DNA from: Iphinoe sp. HA4291-MV1
GTDB taxonomy: Bacteria; Cyanobacteriota; Cyanobacteriia; Cyanobacteriales; Nostocaceae
Assembly: GCA_019359415.1 (NCBI GenBank)
Contig: JAHHHH010000007.1
Location: 1-64,000 of the forward strand
Length of the DNA: 64,000 nucleotides
Direction: 5' to 3'
Shown here: piece by piece, positions 34,273 to 43,652 of the stretch
Numbering within the stretch: the first letter of the stretch is position 1
Layout of the letters: each line of letters starts with the position of its first letter
Position numbers and translations under genes: made by a program
The notes under the pieces: model-generated
Database searches by the model: none
Told to the model about the DNA's origin: nothing
The model's input: only the letters and a program-made list of their open reading frames with translations

Positions 34273-36273
34273 ATGGCAATCCGCAACACGGCAGCACCCC
34301 CAACCCCGTGGTCAAAGAGTTTAGCTGAGCCGAAAATCCATGAAACTGCGTTTGTACATTCTTTTTCCAACATCATTGGAGATGTACTGGTAGGTGCAAA
34401 TGTAATCGTTGCTCCAGGGACTTCGATTAGAGCAGATGAAGGTACACCCTTTCATATAAGTGAAAACACCAACATTCAAGATGGTGTAGTAATTCATGGG
34501 TTAGAGCAAGGTCGAATTATTGGTGACGACCAAAATGAGTACTCAGTATGGATTGGTAGCAATGCATCCATCACTCACATGGCGCTCATTCACGGACCAG
34601 CTTATGTTGGGGATGATTGCTTCATTGGTTTTCGCTCTACAGTGTTTAACGCTAGGGTGGGAGCAGGTTGCATTGTGATGATGCATGCTCTTATTCAAGA
34701 TGTCGAAATTCCTCCGGGCAAATATGTACCCTCTGGAGCAATAATTACAAATCAGCAGCAAGCCGATCGCCTGCCAGATGTGCAAGCACAGGATAATCAC
34801 TTTGCTCATCATGTCGTTGGAATTAATCAGGCATTACGCTCTGGTTATCTCTGTGCTGCGGATAGTAAGTGTATAAATACTATTCGGGATGAATTAGATA
34901 AATCTTATACAAGCAATGGTTTTAATGAGTTTGAAAGGAGTCATGACGTGGCGAGCAGTAGATTGGGCGCTGAAACAGTAGAACAAGTACGTTATCTATT
35001 AGATCAAGGGTATAAGATTGGTACAGAACATGTAGACCAACGGCGGTTCCGCACCGGCTCTTGGCAAAGTTGTACACCAATAGAAGCAAGATCAGTTGGT
35101 GAGGCGATCGCAGCTTTGGAAGATTGTCTAACAGGTCATGCTGGCGAGTATGTTCGTCTATTCGGCATTGACCCCAAGGGTAAACGGCGCGTGCTGGAAA
35201 CCATTATCCAACGCCCGGATGGAGTCGTACAAGCGCCTGCTAACTTCAGACCTCCTACCAATAGAACAAACAGAAGCTACAACGGTAATGGTTACAGCAA
35301 TGGTAGTGGTAGTGGTAAACTCAGCGCTGAAACTGTAGACCAAGTACAACAACTTCTGGCAGGTGGTTACAAAATTGGTACAGAACACGTAGATGAGCGT
35401 CGCTTCCGTACAGGTTCGTGGCAAAGCTGCCAGCCTATTGAAGCAACTTCCACAAAAGAAGTTGTTGCCGCATTGGAAGAATGTATAGACAATCATGAAG
35501 GCGAGTACGTACGCTTAATTGGTATTGACCCCAAAGTAAAACGGCGTGTGTTAGAAAGCATTATCCAACGCCCTAACGGTTCAGTCACCTCATCTGGCGG
35601 TTCTAAGTCTGTAGCTAGTGGCGTGGGAGCGAATTCCTCTGCAAGACCAACAGCAACCAGTACTCACCTCAATTCCGAGGTAGTAGAACAGCTACAGCAA
35701 CTCATCAATGGAGGGTATAAAATTAGCGCCGAACACGTAGACCAACGACGTTTTCGCACAGGTTCGTGGTCAAGCTGTGGGCAAATTCAGGCTAATTCTG
35801 CACAACAAGCCGCAGCAGCATTAGAAAGCTATCTAAATGAATACCAAGGGGAGTATGTGCGGCTCATTGGTATTGACCCTAAAGCTAAGCGTCGCGTGTT
35901 AGAAACAATTATCCAACGTCCTAACGATCCAGTCACCTCATCTGGCAATTCTAACTCTGTAGCGAGTGACGTGGCGGCAAATTCCTCTGCAAGACCAACA
36001 GCAACCAGTACCCGCCTCAGTTCCGAAGTCATAGAACAGCTAAAGCAACTCATCAATAGTGGATATAAAATTAGCGCCGAACACGTAGATCAGCGACGGT
36101 TCCGTACAGGTTCTTGGTCGAACTGTGGGCAAATTCAGGCTAATTCTGCACAACAAGCCGCAGCAGCATTAGAAGCGTATCTAAACGAATACCAAGGGGA
36201 GTATGTGCGACTCATTGGTATTGACCCTAAAGGCAAGCGTCGCGTATTGGAAACAATTATCCAACGGCCATAA
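34273..36273 (+). CDS. ccmM: carboxysome scaffold CcmM: gamma-carbonic anhydrase plus four RbcS-like repeats
   Basis: CcmM links Rubisco molecules and the shell. Residues 1-210 form a left-handed beta-helix gamma-carbonic anhydrase ([16 protein letters not shown] and related hexapeptides) with the cysteine pair C194/C200 in [10 protein letters not shown] that stabilises the active enzyme in relatives lacking CcaA. Four SSUL repeats follow, at about 231-315, 350-434, 467-551 and 583-666, each with KI(G/S)(T/A)[12 protein letters not shown] and GIDPK-KRRVLE. Repeats 1 and 2 have two cysteines each (redox pair positions); repeats 3 and 4 have one. Repeats 3 and 4 with their linker repeat at 348 bp and are nearly identical. 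An internal GTG start at 34948 should give the short form. Confidence 0.97.
   Translation: MAIRNTAAPPTPWSKSLAEPKIHETAFVHSFSNIIGDVLVGANVIVAPGTSIRADEGTPFHISENTNIQDGVVIHGLEQGRIIGDDQNEYSVWIGSNASITHMALIHGPAYVGDDCFIGFRSTVFNARVGAGCIVMMHALIQDVEIPPGKYVPSGAIITNQQQADRLPDVQAQDNHFAHHVVGINQALRSGYLCAADSKCINTIRDELDKSYTSNGFNEFERSHDVASSRLGAETVEQVRYLLDQGYKIGTEHVDQRRFRTGSWQSCTPIEARSVGEAIAALEDCLTGHAGEYVRLFGIDPKGKRRVLETIIQRPDGVVQAPANFRPPTNRTNRSYNGNGYSNGSGSGKLSAETVDQVQQLLAGGYKIGTEHVDERRFRTGSWQSCQPIEATSTKEVVAALEECIDNHEGEYVRLIGIDPKVKRRVLESIIQRPNGSVTSSGGSKSVASGVGANSSARPTATSTHLNSEVVEQLQQLINGGYKISAEHVDQRRFRTGSWSSCGQIQANSAQQAAAALESYLNEYQGEYVRLIGIDPKAKRRVLETIIQRPNDPVTSSGNSNSVASDVAANSSARPTATSTRLSSEVIEQLKQLINSGYKISAEHVDQRRFRTGSWSNCGQIQANSAQQAAAALEAYLNEYQGEYVRLIGIDPKGKRRVLETIIQRP
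34935..34950 (+). promoter_or_regulatory. internal ribosome-binding site and GTG start of the short CcmM form
   Basis: AAGGAG at 34935-34940 is seven bases before GTG 34948-34950, which is in frame as Val226 just ahead of the first RbcS-like repeat. The short Rubisco-binding form of CcmM in other cyanobacteria arises by internal translation at this point. Confidence 0.8.
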
Positions 36274-36298
36274 GGTAAAGGGACAAGGGGACAAATCA

Positions 36299-36358
36299 AG
36301 TCAAAAGTCAAAAGTCAAAAGTCAAAAGTCAAAAGTCAAAAGTCAAAAGTCAAAAGAA
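36299..36358 (+). repeat. AGTCAAA heptamer tandem repeat between ccmM and ccmN
   Basis: About eight copies of AAGTCAA, uninterrupted, followed by a poly-A-rich tail and TTTTTACTTTTTACT. It is the short tandemly repeated repetitive type known from Nostocales. It lengthens the ccmM-ccmN spacer to 176 bp. Confidence 0.92.
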
Positions 36359-36449
36359 AGAATTTTTACTTTTTACTCGGTTCTTTTTACTTGTTAATCC
36401 CCCACTCCCTCACTCCTTCCTAATTCAAAGGCTTCCGAGGTTACATATC

Positions 36450-37136
36450 ATGTTTGTGCCGCCACTGCGCCCAAGTTATGACTTTGATTCCTATATAAGT
36501 GGCGAGGTGATAATTCATCCAAGTGCAGTACTTGCACCAGGTGTGATACTCCAAGCGGCTCCAAACAGCAAAATAATCATTGGTTCAGGGGTCTGTGTTG
36601 GTATGGGGTCAATTCTCCAAGTCCATGAAGGAACCCTAGAGGTAGAAGCAGGAGCAAACCTGGGAGCCGGTGTTTTGATGATTGGTAAAGGCAAAATTGG
36701 GGCAAATGCTTGTATTGGAGCAGCAACGACAATTTTCAATTGTTCTGTTGAGCCGGGACTTGTTGTCGCTGCTGGCTCGGTTCTAGGAGATACAAGTCGG
36801 CGTATTTCTGAGTCTTTTACGCCAACTGAAGAAACAACCCAGTCACAATCATCCACAAGTGACTCCACTTCCAGTAGTACAGAGTCGGAAAATGGGACAG
36901 GGGCAAGGGGACAAGGGGACAAGGGGGAGCAGGGGAGCAGGGGAGCAGGGGAGACTGTAAGCTCTAATTCTCCTCAGCCTACCTCCTCATCCCCCTCATC
37001 CCCCCCAGCCCCTACCCAGGACTCTCAAATTGGTACCTACATTTACGGGCAAGAAAGCATACAAAAGCTTTTGGTTACGTTATTTCCCCATAAGCAATCC
37101 TTGAATAAACCTACATCTGACGGTCAGCCTGAATAA
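36450..37136 (+). CDS. ccmN: carboxysome assembly protein CcmN with a repeat-expanded linker
   Basis: CcmN bridges CcmM and the shell. The N-terminal 125 residues are hexapeptide repeats (GVCVGMGSILQVHEG, ACIGAATTIFN). The C-terminal helix YIYGQESIQKLLVTLFPHK is the encapsulation peptide that docks on CcmK. Between them lies a disordered serine and threonine linker; about 20 residues (GARGQGDKGEQGSRGAGE) come from a short tandem repeat of GGGGACAA and GGGGAGCA units at 36893-36955. The linker length probably tolerates this. Confidence 0.93.
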   Translation: MFVPPLRPSYDFDSYISGEVIIHPSAVLAPGVILQAAPNSKIIIGSGVCVGMGSILQVHEGTLEVEAGANLGAGVLMIGKGKIGANACIGAATTIFNCSVEPGLVVAAGSVLGDTSRRISESFTPTEETTQSQSSTSDSTSSSTESENGTGARGQGDKGEQGSRGAGETVSSNSPQPTSSSPSSPPAPTQDSQIGTYIYGQESIQKLLVTLFPHKQSLNKPTSDGQPE

Positions 37137-37201
37137 GTGTTAATTGTTAAGTTGTCAGCAATTAAAGAGCAACTAACAATTAAGTACCCTGGAGAACTAA
37201 A

Positions 37202-37975
37202 ATGGAGGCATACAATCAACGGTCTGTAAGTACACAACAGGCATCGTACCGTCGAGATATCCTTAAGAATAGTGCTTTAGGATTGGTGTCTACCCGCAGT
37301 TTTCCAGCAATGGTTGGTACAGCGGATACGATGCTCAAATCTGCTGGAGTTCACCTCATTGGATATGAAAAAATTGGCAGTGGTCACTGTACTGCTGTTG
37401 TTAGAGGTGCGATCGCTGATGTACGTCTGGCGGTAGAGTCTGGAGTTCAAGTTGCCGAACAAATCGGTCAATTAGTTTCTAGTTTGGTGATTCCGCGTCC
37501 TTATCCTAACCTAGAAGTTGTGCTGCCTATCAACAGCCGCCTCAGTGCACTTGCTGACGACAGCAATTACAACCGTCTGAGCAACCAAGCAATTGGTTTG
37601 GTAGAAACGCGAGGATTTCCGGCATTGGTGGGAGCTGCTGATGCGATGCTGAAAGCCGCCGATGTTCAATTAGCAGCGTACGAAAAAATTGGTGCAGGTT
37701 TGTGTACAGCCATTATTCGCGGCTCCGTGGCAAATGTGGTGGTAGCAGTGGAAGCTGGTATGAACGAGGCAGAACGTATTGGGGAATTGAACGCAGTGAT
37801 GGTAATTCCAAGACCATTAGAGGAATTGGAGCACACTTTGCCAGTTGCAAGTTGTTGGATAGAAGAACGTCAACCGTTAAAGTTGCCAGTCAGCATCAAG
37901 GAGCAAGTCGCAGAAACAGAGCTAGTGCAATTGCCAGATTTAACCAGGTTACCTCTAAAAATAACCGAAGAATAA
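37202..37975 (+). CDS. ccmO: carboxysome shell protein CcmO (tandem BMC)
   Basis: Two BMC domains in tandem (about 25-120 and 130-215), each with a GLV(S/E)TR(S/G)FPA opening and YEKIG(S/A)G pore loop, so three copies make a pseudohexamer. Domain 2 is followed by a 40-residue tail (LPVSIKEQVAETELVQL). It is required for carboxysome formation in other beta-cyanobacteria. Here ccmO is in the main ccm operon after ccmN; in many species it is elsewhere. Confidence 0.93.
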   Translation: MEAYNQRSVSTQQASYRRDILKNSALGLVSTRSFPAMVGTADTMLKSAGVHLIGYEKIGSGHCTAVVRGAIADVRLAVESGVQVAEQIGQLVSSLVIPRPYPNLEVVLPINSRLSALADDSNYNRLSNQAIGLVETRGFPALVGAADAMLKAADVQLAAYEKIGAGLCTAIIRGSVANVVVAVEAGMNEAERIGELNAVMVIPRPLEELEHTLPVASCWIEERQPLKLPVSIKEQVAETELVQLPDLTRLPLKITEE

Positions 37976-38148
37976 CGCTTGTGCTTCCTTTGCATAAGGA
38001 GCAGTGTCCAAGCGGATTTTCGCATCAAGCAGTTTACTGAGTCAACAAGGTCTTAATCTTGTATTAAGCTTTCTGTCATTATTGCATTTAACGTTAGACA
38101 ATAATGCTACACATCCAGTTCCAGCGATATCACCATAAACTGTATATT

Positions 38149-38763
38149 ATGCGAATTTTTAATTCTCCTGCACCCTCAGAAACACAAACACGCGTGCGCA
38201 TTCTAGATGCGGCAAAGCGGCTGTTTGCCTCTCAAGGATTTGATGGCACAACCACCCGTGACTTGGCACAAGCAGCAGGAGTTGCTGAAGGCACCCTGTT
38301 TCGTCATTTTCCCAATAAAAAGGCGATTTTGATAGAGATTGCAACTCAAGGTTGGGTGGAGATTCTGACAGATTTACTCACAGAATTGAGTGAAATGGGC
38401 AGTTATAAAGCTGTTGCTCAGGTTATGCGTCGCCGGATGTGGAATATGCATAAAAACGCCGACTTAATGCGGATTTGTTTTATGGAGGCACAGTTTCACC
38501 CAGACTTGCGCGATCGCATCCAGTCTGAAGTGATTGCCAAAATGACTGATGTTGCCGAGGCATTCTTTCAAACCGCAATGGACAAAGGAATCTATCGTCG
38601 GACGGATGCTAAACTTGTCGCAAAGGTATTCTTGGGAATGTTTGCGATTGCAGGCTTTTCCGACAACACCCTGATGGAACCAAACGCCTCACCCCAACAA
38701 ATGCAAGAAATGGCAGAAGGACTGGCTGATATCTTCCTAAATGGAGTCTTGGCAAAAGAGTAA
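38149..38763 (+). CDS. TetR/AcrR-family transcriptional regulator
   Basis: The N-terminal helix-turn-helix RVRILDAAKRLFASQGFDGT, then TTRDLAQAAGVAEGTLFRHF, is standard TetR. The C-terminal ligand domain is helical (GSYKAVAQVMRRRMWNMHK, VAKVFLGMFAIAGFS). The start at 38149 is chosen because homology begins there; an upstream ATG would add 15 residues. It follows ccmO on the same strand by about 170 bp. A role in carbon control is possible from position but not shown; the ligand is unknown. Confidence 0.85.
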   Translation: MRIFNSPAPSETQTRVRILDAAKRLFASQGFDGTTTRDLAQAAGVAEGTLFRHFPNKKAILIEIATQGWVEILTDLLTELSEMGSYKAVAQVMRRRMWNMHKNADLMRICFMEAQFHPDLRDRIQSEVIAKMTDVAEAFFQTAMDKGIYRRTDAKLVAKVFLGMFAIAGFSDNTLMEPNASPQQMQEMAEGLADIFLNGVLAKE

Positions 38764-38890
38764 GTTTTTGTCCTTTGTCCTTCGTATCAATAACAAATAG
38801 CAAATGACCAAATCCAAAATCTAAAATTTAAAATCTAATATCTCCTTTGCTTGTTGACTCCACTGCTTAACTTGCTCAATCGAAAGTCTC

Positions 38891-39106
38891 TTGGAAAAAC
38901 TATCACTTATTAAAGACTTTCGCGCTTCAAGAGGGAGGCGCTATCCCTTGTGGTTAATCCTACTGTTAGTATTAATGGGAACGATGAGTGGTTGTATAGG
39001 CTACCAAGCTCTCGAAGATTTTGCCTGTCGTCATCATCCAGCATTGGTACAACAGTTACAGTTAAAAGCAACAAGTTTTCCATCTGACTCCACTTTTCGA
39101 CGAGTG
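38891..39106 (+). pseudogene. N-terminal fragment of an ISAs1-type (H-repeat) transposase
   Basis: About 72 residues: KDFRASRGRRYPLWLILLLV, then GYQALEDFACRHHPAL and FPSDSTFRRVI, the DDE_Tnp_1-associated N-terminal domain. There is no ATG at the expected start and the DDE catalytic domain is missing; the frame runs into an inverted-repeat element at about 39107. Dead remnant. Confidence 0.75.
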
Positions 39107-39412
39107 ATATCATGTCCGGTTAATTGCTTATAAATCCCGCACAACCCTACCCCGGTTTTGTCTTGCGCCAAAACCGCCCCTCCCCTTACTAACGGGAGGG
39201 GATTAAGGGGTGGGGTGCAGATATTGCGGGAATCACAACTAATCAACCGGACATGATATTACCAATGCTTTTAACCTCACCCTCGCTTTAGGGTGCGCTA
39301 AAATCTTTCCCTCTCCTTCAAGAAGAGGGATGAAGGAGAGGGATGCCCGACAGGGCTCTTTGAGGTTCTGCGGGATTTATAAGCAATTAAGCGAACTTGA
39401 TATTATCTAGTG
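39107..39412. repeat. nested inverted-repeat element
   Basis: TATCATGTCCGGTT (about 39109-39122) is inverted at about 39246-39259 as AACCGGACATGATA. Outside and overlapping this, TTAATTGCTTATAAATCCCGC (39119-39139) is inverted at 39371-39391. So two elements share or interlock their ends. The interior has gene-free CCCCTCCCCTTA-type repeats. No transposase is visible. Confidence 0.7.
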
Positions 39413-39462
39413 TTAAATTTCATACTTAGTACTGGCAAAAAAGCACATTATTGCCCAGAAAT

Positions 39463-41688
39463 CTAATCAACTTTTTCCAACCGCACCACCGCATTATAAT
39501 CTGGCACTCCTTCACGCGATCGCTTACTCCTATCTAACAGCACATTCCCTTCTGGCCAATGTATTTGTAAGTTTCTAGACTGAATGGGTGCTATGTAAAC
39601 CCGTCCCTTGTACTCGCCCAAATCATTCTTCAGAACGACTGCATCGCCATCTTTTAATTCCAGTTGTGCTGCATCCGCCTCATTGATCAACACCGCTTCT
39701 CGCACTGCCCCAGTAATAGCATCCTTGCGCTCTTGTACCATACTATTAAACTGCTTGCCCCGACGCGTTGCGACTAGAAAACAACCATTCGGTAATTCTC
39801 GCTCTCGACGAGACACCACTGCAAAGTGAGCTTTCCCATCCAAAGTTGGAAAATTCCAGCCAAAGCACAGATGTGAGCTACCATACTGAAACTGGTCACC
39901 TGCTTCCTTGAGGTGTTGAATACCAGCGTATTGTGGAACGACTTGAGCAATTTCTTCTCGTATAGCAGCAGTGTTCGCGAAAGCGAGCTTGTCTGCTAAA
40001 TCTGGACGCACCCGCCTTGCCAATTCCATAAACACTTCCCACTCTGGGCGCGCCTCCCCAATGCGCGAACCTGGAATTTCTGGACTAAAAATGACTCGGC
40101 GTTCGGTGCTGGTTTCTGTCACTCCCCCTGGTATCTCGTAGCGAGTTGTCGCAGGTAACAACACGACTGTGTCTGCTGCTTCCACAAGCATTTGGCTAGA
40201 GAGAACAATGTCCATATGTACTCGCAAGGGAACCTGCTTCAGAGCATCTTCTACATAATCTGGTTCCGGCAAAACTTCCAAGAAATTCCCCCCTACGGAG
40301 AACAGCACGTCTAACTGTCCTTCATATGCTGCATGAATCATTTCTGGAGCAATTAAACCCTTGGTTATTGGCACATCAAAGCCCCAAAGTTTACTCAATT
40401 TGTCAGCATTTTCTGAGATAATAGGTTTACCCCCCGGAAAAACTGTGGCGTAGCATCCCATCTCTGCACCACCCTGTACCCCAGAGTGACCGCGAATTGG
40501 CATCAAACCGCATCCTTCCCGACCGACGAAACCTTTGGTCAAAGCTAAGTTAATAATAGCTCTCACATTGTCTTCGCCATACTCGTGCTGGGTAATGCCC
40601 ATGCTCCAAACAAATACAGCTTTCTTTGCTTCCCCAACCATTTTGGCAAAGGCATACATTTCCTCGCGCTCAGCTCCCGAAAGCTGCTCAAACTCTTCCC
40701 AAGATTGCGTTTCAAGGAAGGTTTTGAGTTCATCAAATCCAGCGGTGTAGCGGTTAACAAACGACTGGTCTACCCAGCCGTTGGCAATCATATGCTTGAT
40801 TGTACCATTTAAAAATGCCATGTCTCCGCCCATGTTTACTAAAAAGAAATCTTCAGCAAACTTGGTGCCAAACAAGGCACTTTCTGGAATTGAGGGAACC
40901 CAGTATCGCTCCATTCCTGGTTCGCGATAGGTATTAATCACGACGATTCTTGTACCTGCCTTCTTGGCGTAGTGCAGATACTTAACCGTAACAGGTTGAT
41001 TATTTGCGACGTTTGAACCAATAAAAACTAATAAATCTGTGCCAATCCAGTCTTTGTAAGAGCAGGTGGTTGCAGCTGCACCTATTGCACCCTTAAGACC
41101 AGCCGTACTAGGAGAATGACAGATACGAGCGGCGTTGTCAACGTTGTTGGTTCCGATCGCTCGCACAGCTTTCTGAGTGGCGTAGTATGTTTCGTTGACG
41201 GTGCCTCTGCTGGTAATGTAGAAGCTTAAGCGCTCTGGTGTAGTGGTACGAATGTGATCAGCGATCGCATCCATTGCTTCATTCCAACTCACTTGACGAA
41301 AGCCTTTTTCTCCACCCTGGCGGATCATTGGGTAAGGAAGCCGTCCCAACTCGCGTAATTCAGCACTCGTTTTCGTTTGCAACTGGGAGACATCCGCCAA
41401 GATTGCAGGATCAAAAGCTGGCATTGTGTTCATCTGCAAAAGCCGTAACCGGACATTGCACAGATGAATTCCCTCTACTGTCCAATCTTTCATCCCGGTT
41501 GTTCCCAAAGCGCAACCATCACAAACACCCTTGTTAAGAATGTTCCACGCATAAGGTAACTTGTGACGAGATAGCCAAATGGCACGAAAGACTTCCCAGT
41601 AGTTATTTGGATATTGCTCGCCAATTCCAAATGGCTTCCAACTCGCCCAATGTAAGGGTGTCCAATGCTTTTTTGGTTTAGGTAACAT
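39463..41688 (-). CDS. FdhF/YdeP-family molybdopterin oxidoreductase
   Basis: 741-residue member of the DMSO-reductase superfamily, closest to the YdeP/FdhF-like group. The N-terminal cysteines in GVCDGCALGTTGMKDW could bind an iron-sulfur cluster; then come TSRGTVNETYYATQKAVRAI, ICHSPSTAGLKGAIG and LVFIGSNVANNQPV of the molybdopterin domains, and a C-terminal barrel (LFSVGGNFLEV earlier, EAVLINEADAAQLELKDGDA late). It is cytosolic, as there is no Tat signal. The substrate is not known; the formate dehydrogenase label is by family only. moaE lies far away at 62.8 kb. Confidence 0.85.
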   Translation of the reverse strand: MLPKPKKHWTPLHWASWKPFGIGEQYPNNYWEVFRAIWLSRHKLPYAWNILNKGVCDGCALGTTGMKDWTVEGIHLCNVRLRLLQMNTMPAFDPAILADVSQLQTKTSAELRELGRLPYPMIRQGGEKGFRQVSWNEAMDAIADHIRTTTPERLSFYITSRGTVNETYYATQKAVRAIGTNNVDNAARICHSPSTAGLKGAIGAAATTCSYKDWIGTDLLVFIGSNVANNQPVTVKYLHYAKKAGTRIVVINTYREPGMERYWVPSIPESALFGTKFAEDFFLVNMGGDMAFLNGTIKHMIANGWVDQSFVNRYTAGFDELKTFLETQSWEEFEQLSGAEREEMYAFAKMVGEAKKAVFVWSMGITQHEYGEDNVRAIINLALTKGFVGREGCGLMPIRGHSGVQGGAEMGCYATVFPGGKPIISENADKLSKLWGFDVPITKGLIAPEMIHAAYEGQLDVLFSVGGNFLEVLPEPDYVEDALKQVPLRVHMDIVLSSQMLVEAADTVVLLPATTRYEIPGGVTETSTERRVIFSPEIPGSRIGEARPEWEVFMELARRVRPDLADKLAFANTAAIREEIAQVVPQYAGIQHLKEAGDQFQYGSSHLCFGWNFPTLDGKAHFAVVSRRERELPNGCFLVATRRGKQFNSMVQERKDAITGAVREAVLINEADAAQLELKDGDAVVLKNDLGEYKGRVYIAPIQSRNLQIHWPEGNVLLDRSKRSREGVPDYNAVVRLEKVD

Positions 41689-41818
41689 AAACGTTTTCCA
41701 TTACAATTATGGTATCACAAGTGACGGTGTCTAAAGACACTTAAATGGCCTTTAAAATAAGAAATTATCTTAAACCAATGAATTAGGTAATTATGCCAAC
41801 CTACTATACGACTTCGTA

Positions 41819-43468
41819 ATGAACAAGCAAATGCAATCAGTAACGTTGGAATTCCCTTACGATCCAGAACCTCTTAATTCTCCTTTTTACATTGCACGTC
41901 CTCCGCTTGAAGAACAAACGTATCAAGAAATCTCCAGAATAGGGAGCGTTGTCCGAATACAAGCTCCTCACAAGATGGGTAAAACCTCTCTGATACTGCG
42001 CCTGCTAGATTATGCTCAGCAATCTGGTTTCCATACAGTATACATAGATTTTCAGCTGGCAGAAGAGGCGATTTTTATTTCCTTAGACAAATTTTTGCGT
42101 TGGTTTTGTGCTAACACTAGTCAGCAGTTGCACCTAACACCAATGCTAGATAACTATTGGGATGAGGATGTTGGCAAAAAGGTTAGTTGTACACTTTATT
42201 TTCAAAATTATTTGCTTAAGAACATAAACAATCCTCTAGTCTTGGTTTTGGATAAAGTTGATCAGATTTTTGAGTATTCCTCAATTGCTCAAGAATTTTT
42301 CTCTTTACTGCGCTCATGGCATGAACAAGCAAAACATAATATTCTTTGGCAAAAACTCCGATTAGTCGTCGTTCACTCTACAGAAATTTATACGACTCTC
42401 AATATTAATCAATCTCCTTTTAATGTCGGACTAGCAATTCAATTACCTGAGTTTAGTTTAGAGCAGATTCAAGACTTAGCACAGCGTTATGGACTCAATT
42501 GGACAGGTGACGTGGGGCAAAAAAATGCTCAAGCACTACAAGCAATAGTGGGAGGACATCCCTATTTAGTGAGACTGGCAATTTATCACCTTGCTAACTC
42601 TCCAGAAAAAAGTTTAGAGCAGCTATTAGGTGAAGCAACTACCATTACTGGAATTTATAGCGTTTACTTGCGGAGAAAACTAGCAACTTTGCAGCAGAAT
42701 CCTAAATTGGTAACAGCATTTAAACAGGTTATAACTGCAGATGATAGCGTGGAATTAGACTGCATACTTGCGTACAAGTTAGAAGGTATGGGGTTGATAA
42801 AATTGGATGGTAATCAGTATACTATTGCCTGTGAGTTGTATCGACGCTATTTTTCTCTTCAAGACCTTAAAGGACAGACTTGGCAAGAGCAAATCGAACA
42901 GTTACAAAGACAAGTTCAAGAGTTACAGCGTTTGTCTTATACGGATGAACTGACTCAACTTGCCAATAGGCGATACTTTAACATCTACCTAAAGCAACAG
43001 TGGCAAAGGTTAGCAGATGAAAGAAGTCCTTTGTCAATTATTTTGGTGGAAATTGATTATTTCAGAATTTACAGTAGCACTCATGGTCAAGAAGCTGGAG
43101 ATAAATGTTTGTGTCTAGTCGCTGATGTTATCCGTGAGGTTGTAAATAATAACTCTCATCAAGGATTGCCGGTTCGTTATAAAGAGACAGAATTTGCTGC
43201 CATTTTGCCGCATACAACAACTGGTTCGGCTTTTTCGATTGCTGAACTCATCCGCAAAGGAGTCAAAGCATTGGCTCTTGCCCATGATGAGACACTCTAC
43301 GGTCTTCCAGCACCTGTGCTTACTGTCAGTTTAGCAATTGCTTGCACAATTGTGCACAAAAAAGACTCTCCAAGCGTTCTAGTGAATGCTGCTTCTGAAG
43401 CACTTGAGCAGTCGTCAGTACAAAATGAGCGCGATCGCACTTTTATCAGCAAAACCTTTAATTACTAG
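41819..43468 (+). CDS. AAA-like ATPase fused to a degenerate GGDEF domain
   Basis: Residues 1-340 are the cyanobacterial AAA-like domain: FYIARPPLEEQTYQEI, Walker A APHKMGKTSLILRLL, LVLVLDKVDQIFEY as Walker B and a winged-helix end (RRKLATLQQNPKLV). A short coiled coil (WQEQIEQLQRQVQELQRL) leads to a GGDEF domain (YTDELTQLANRRYFNIYL, IILVEIDYFRIYSSTHGQEAG). The active-site loop reads KETEF instead of GG(D/E)EF, so cyclic-di-GMP synthesis is unlikely; it may bind nucleotide or a partner. Free-standing gene between divergent fdhF and a convergent membrane-protein gene. In cyanobacteria such AAA domains are signal-coupled modules of unknown output. Confidence 0.8.
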   Translation: MNKQMQSVTLEFPYDPEPLNSPFYIARPPLEEQTYQEISRIGSVVRIQAPHKMGKTSLILRLLDYAQQSGFHTVYIDFQLAEEAIFISLDKFLRWFCANTSQQLHLTPMLDNYWDEDVGKKVSCTLYFQNYLLKNINNPLVLVLDKVDQIFEYSSIAQEFFSLLRSWHEQAKHNILWQKLRLVVVHSTEIYTTLNINQSPFNVGLAIQLPEFSLEQIQDLAQRYGLNWTGDVGQKNAQALQAIVGGHPYLVRLAIYHLANSPEKSLEQLLGEATTITGIYSVYLRRKLATLQQNPKLVTAFKQVITADDSVELDCILAYKLEGMGLIKLDGNQYTIACELYRRYFSLQDLKGQTWQEQIEQLQRQVQELQRLSYTDELTQLANRRYFNIYLKQQWQRLADERSPLSIILVEIDYFRIYSSTHGQEAGDKCLCLVADVIREVVNNNSHQGLPVRYKETEFAAILPHTTTGSAFSIAELIRKGVKALALAHDETLYGLPAPVLTVSLAIACTIVHKKDSPSVLVNAASEALEQSSVQNERDRTFISKTFNY

Positions 43469-43652
43469 TTTGAAAACCCTTACTGGGAGTGACTTTCAGA
43501 CTGACACACCACCACGCTCTATAGAAGAATCTACCCCATTTAGAGCGAGAGCGGATTTCAGGTATTATTTGATACAAGTATAATACAGCAACAATAATCC
43601 TCTGTAATCCGATTTGGTTGTGGGGGATGACTGAGGAGTATGTTTGCTAGGT

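Noticed and set aside
39463-41688. Assimilatory nitrate reductase (narB)
   Set aside because: The N-terminal cysteine pattern and block order fit the FdhF/YdeP group, and no nir or nrt genes are near.
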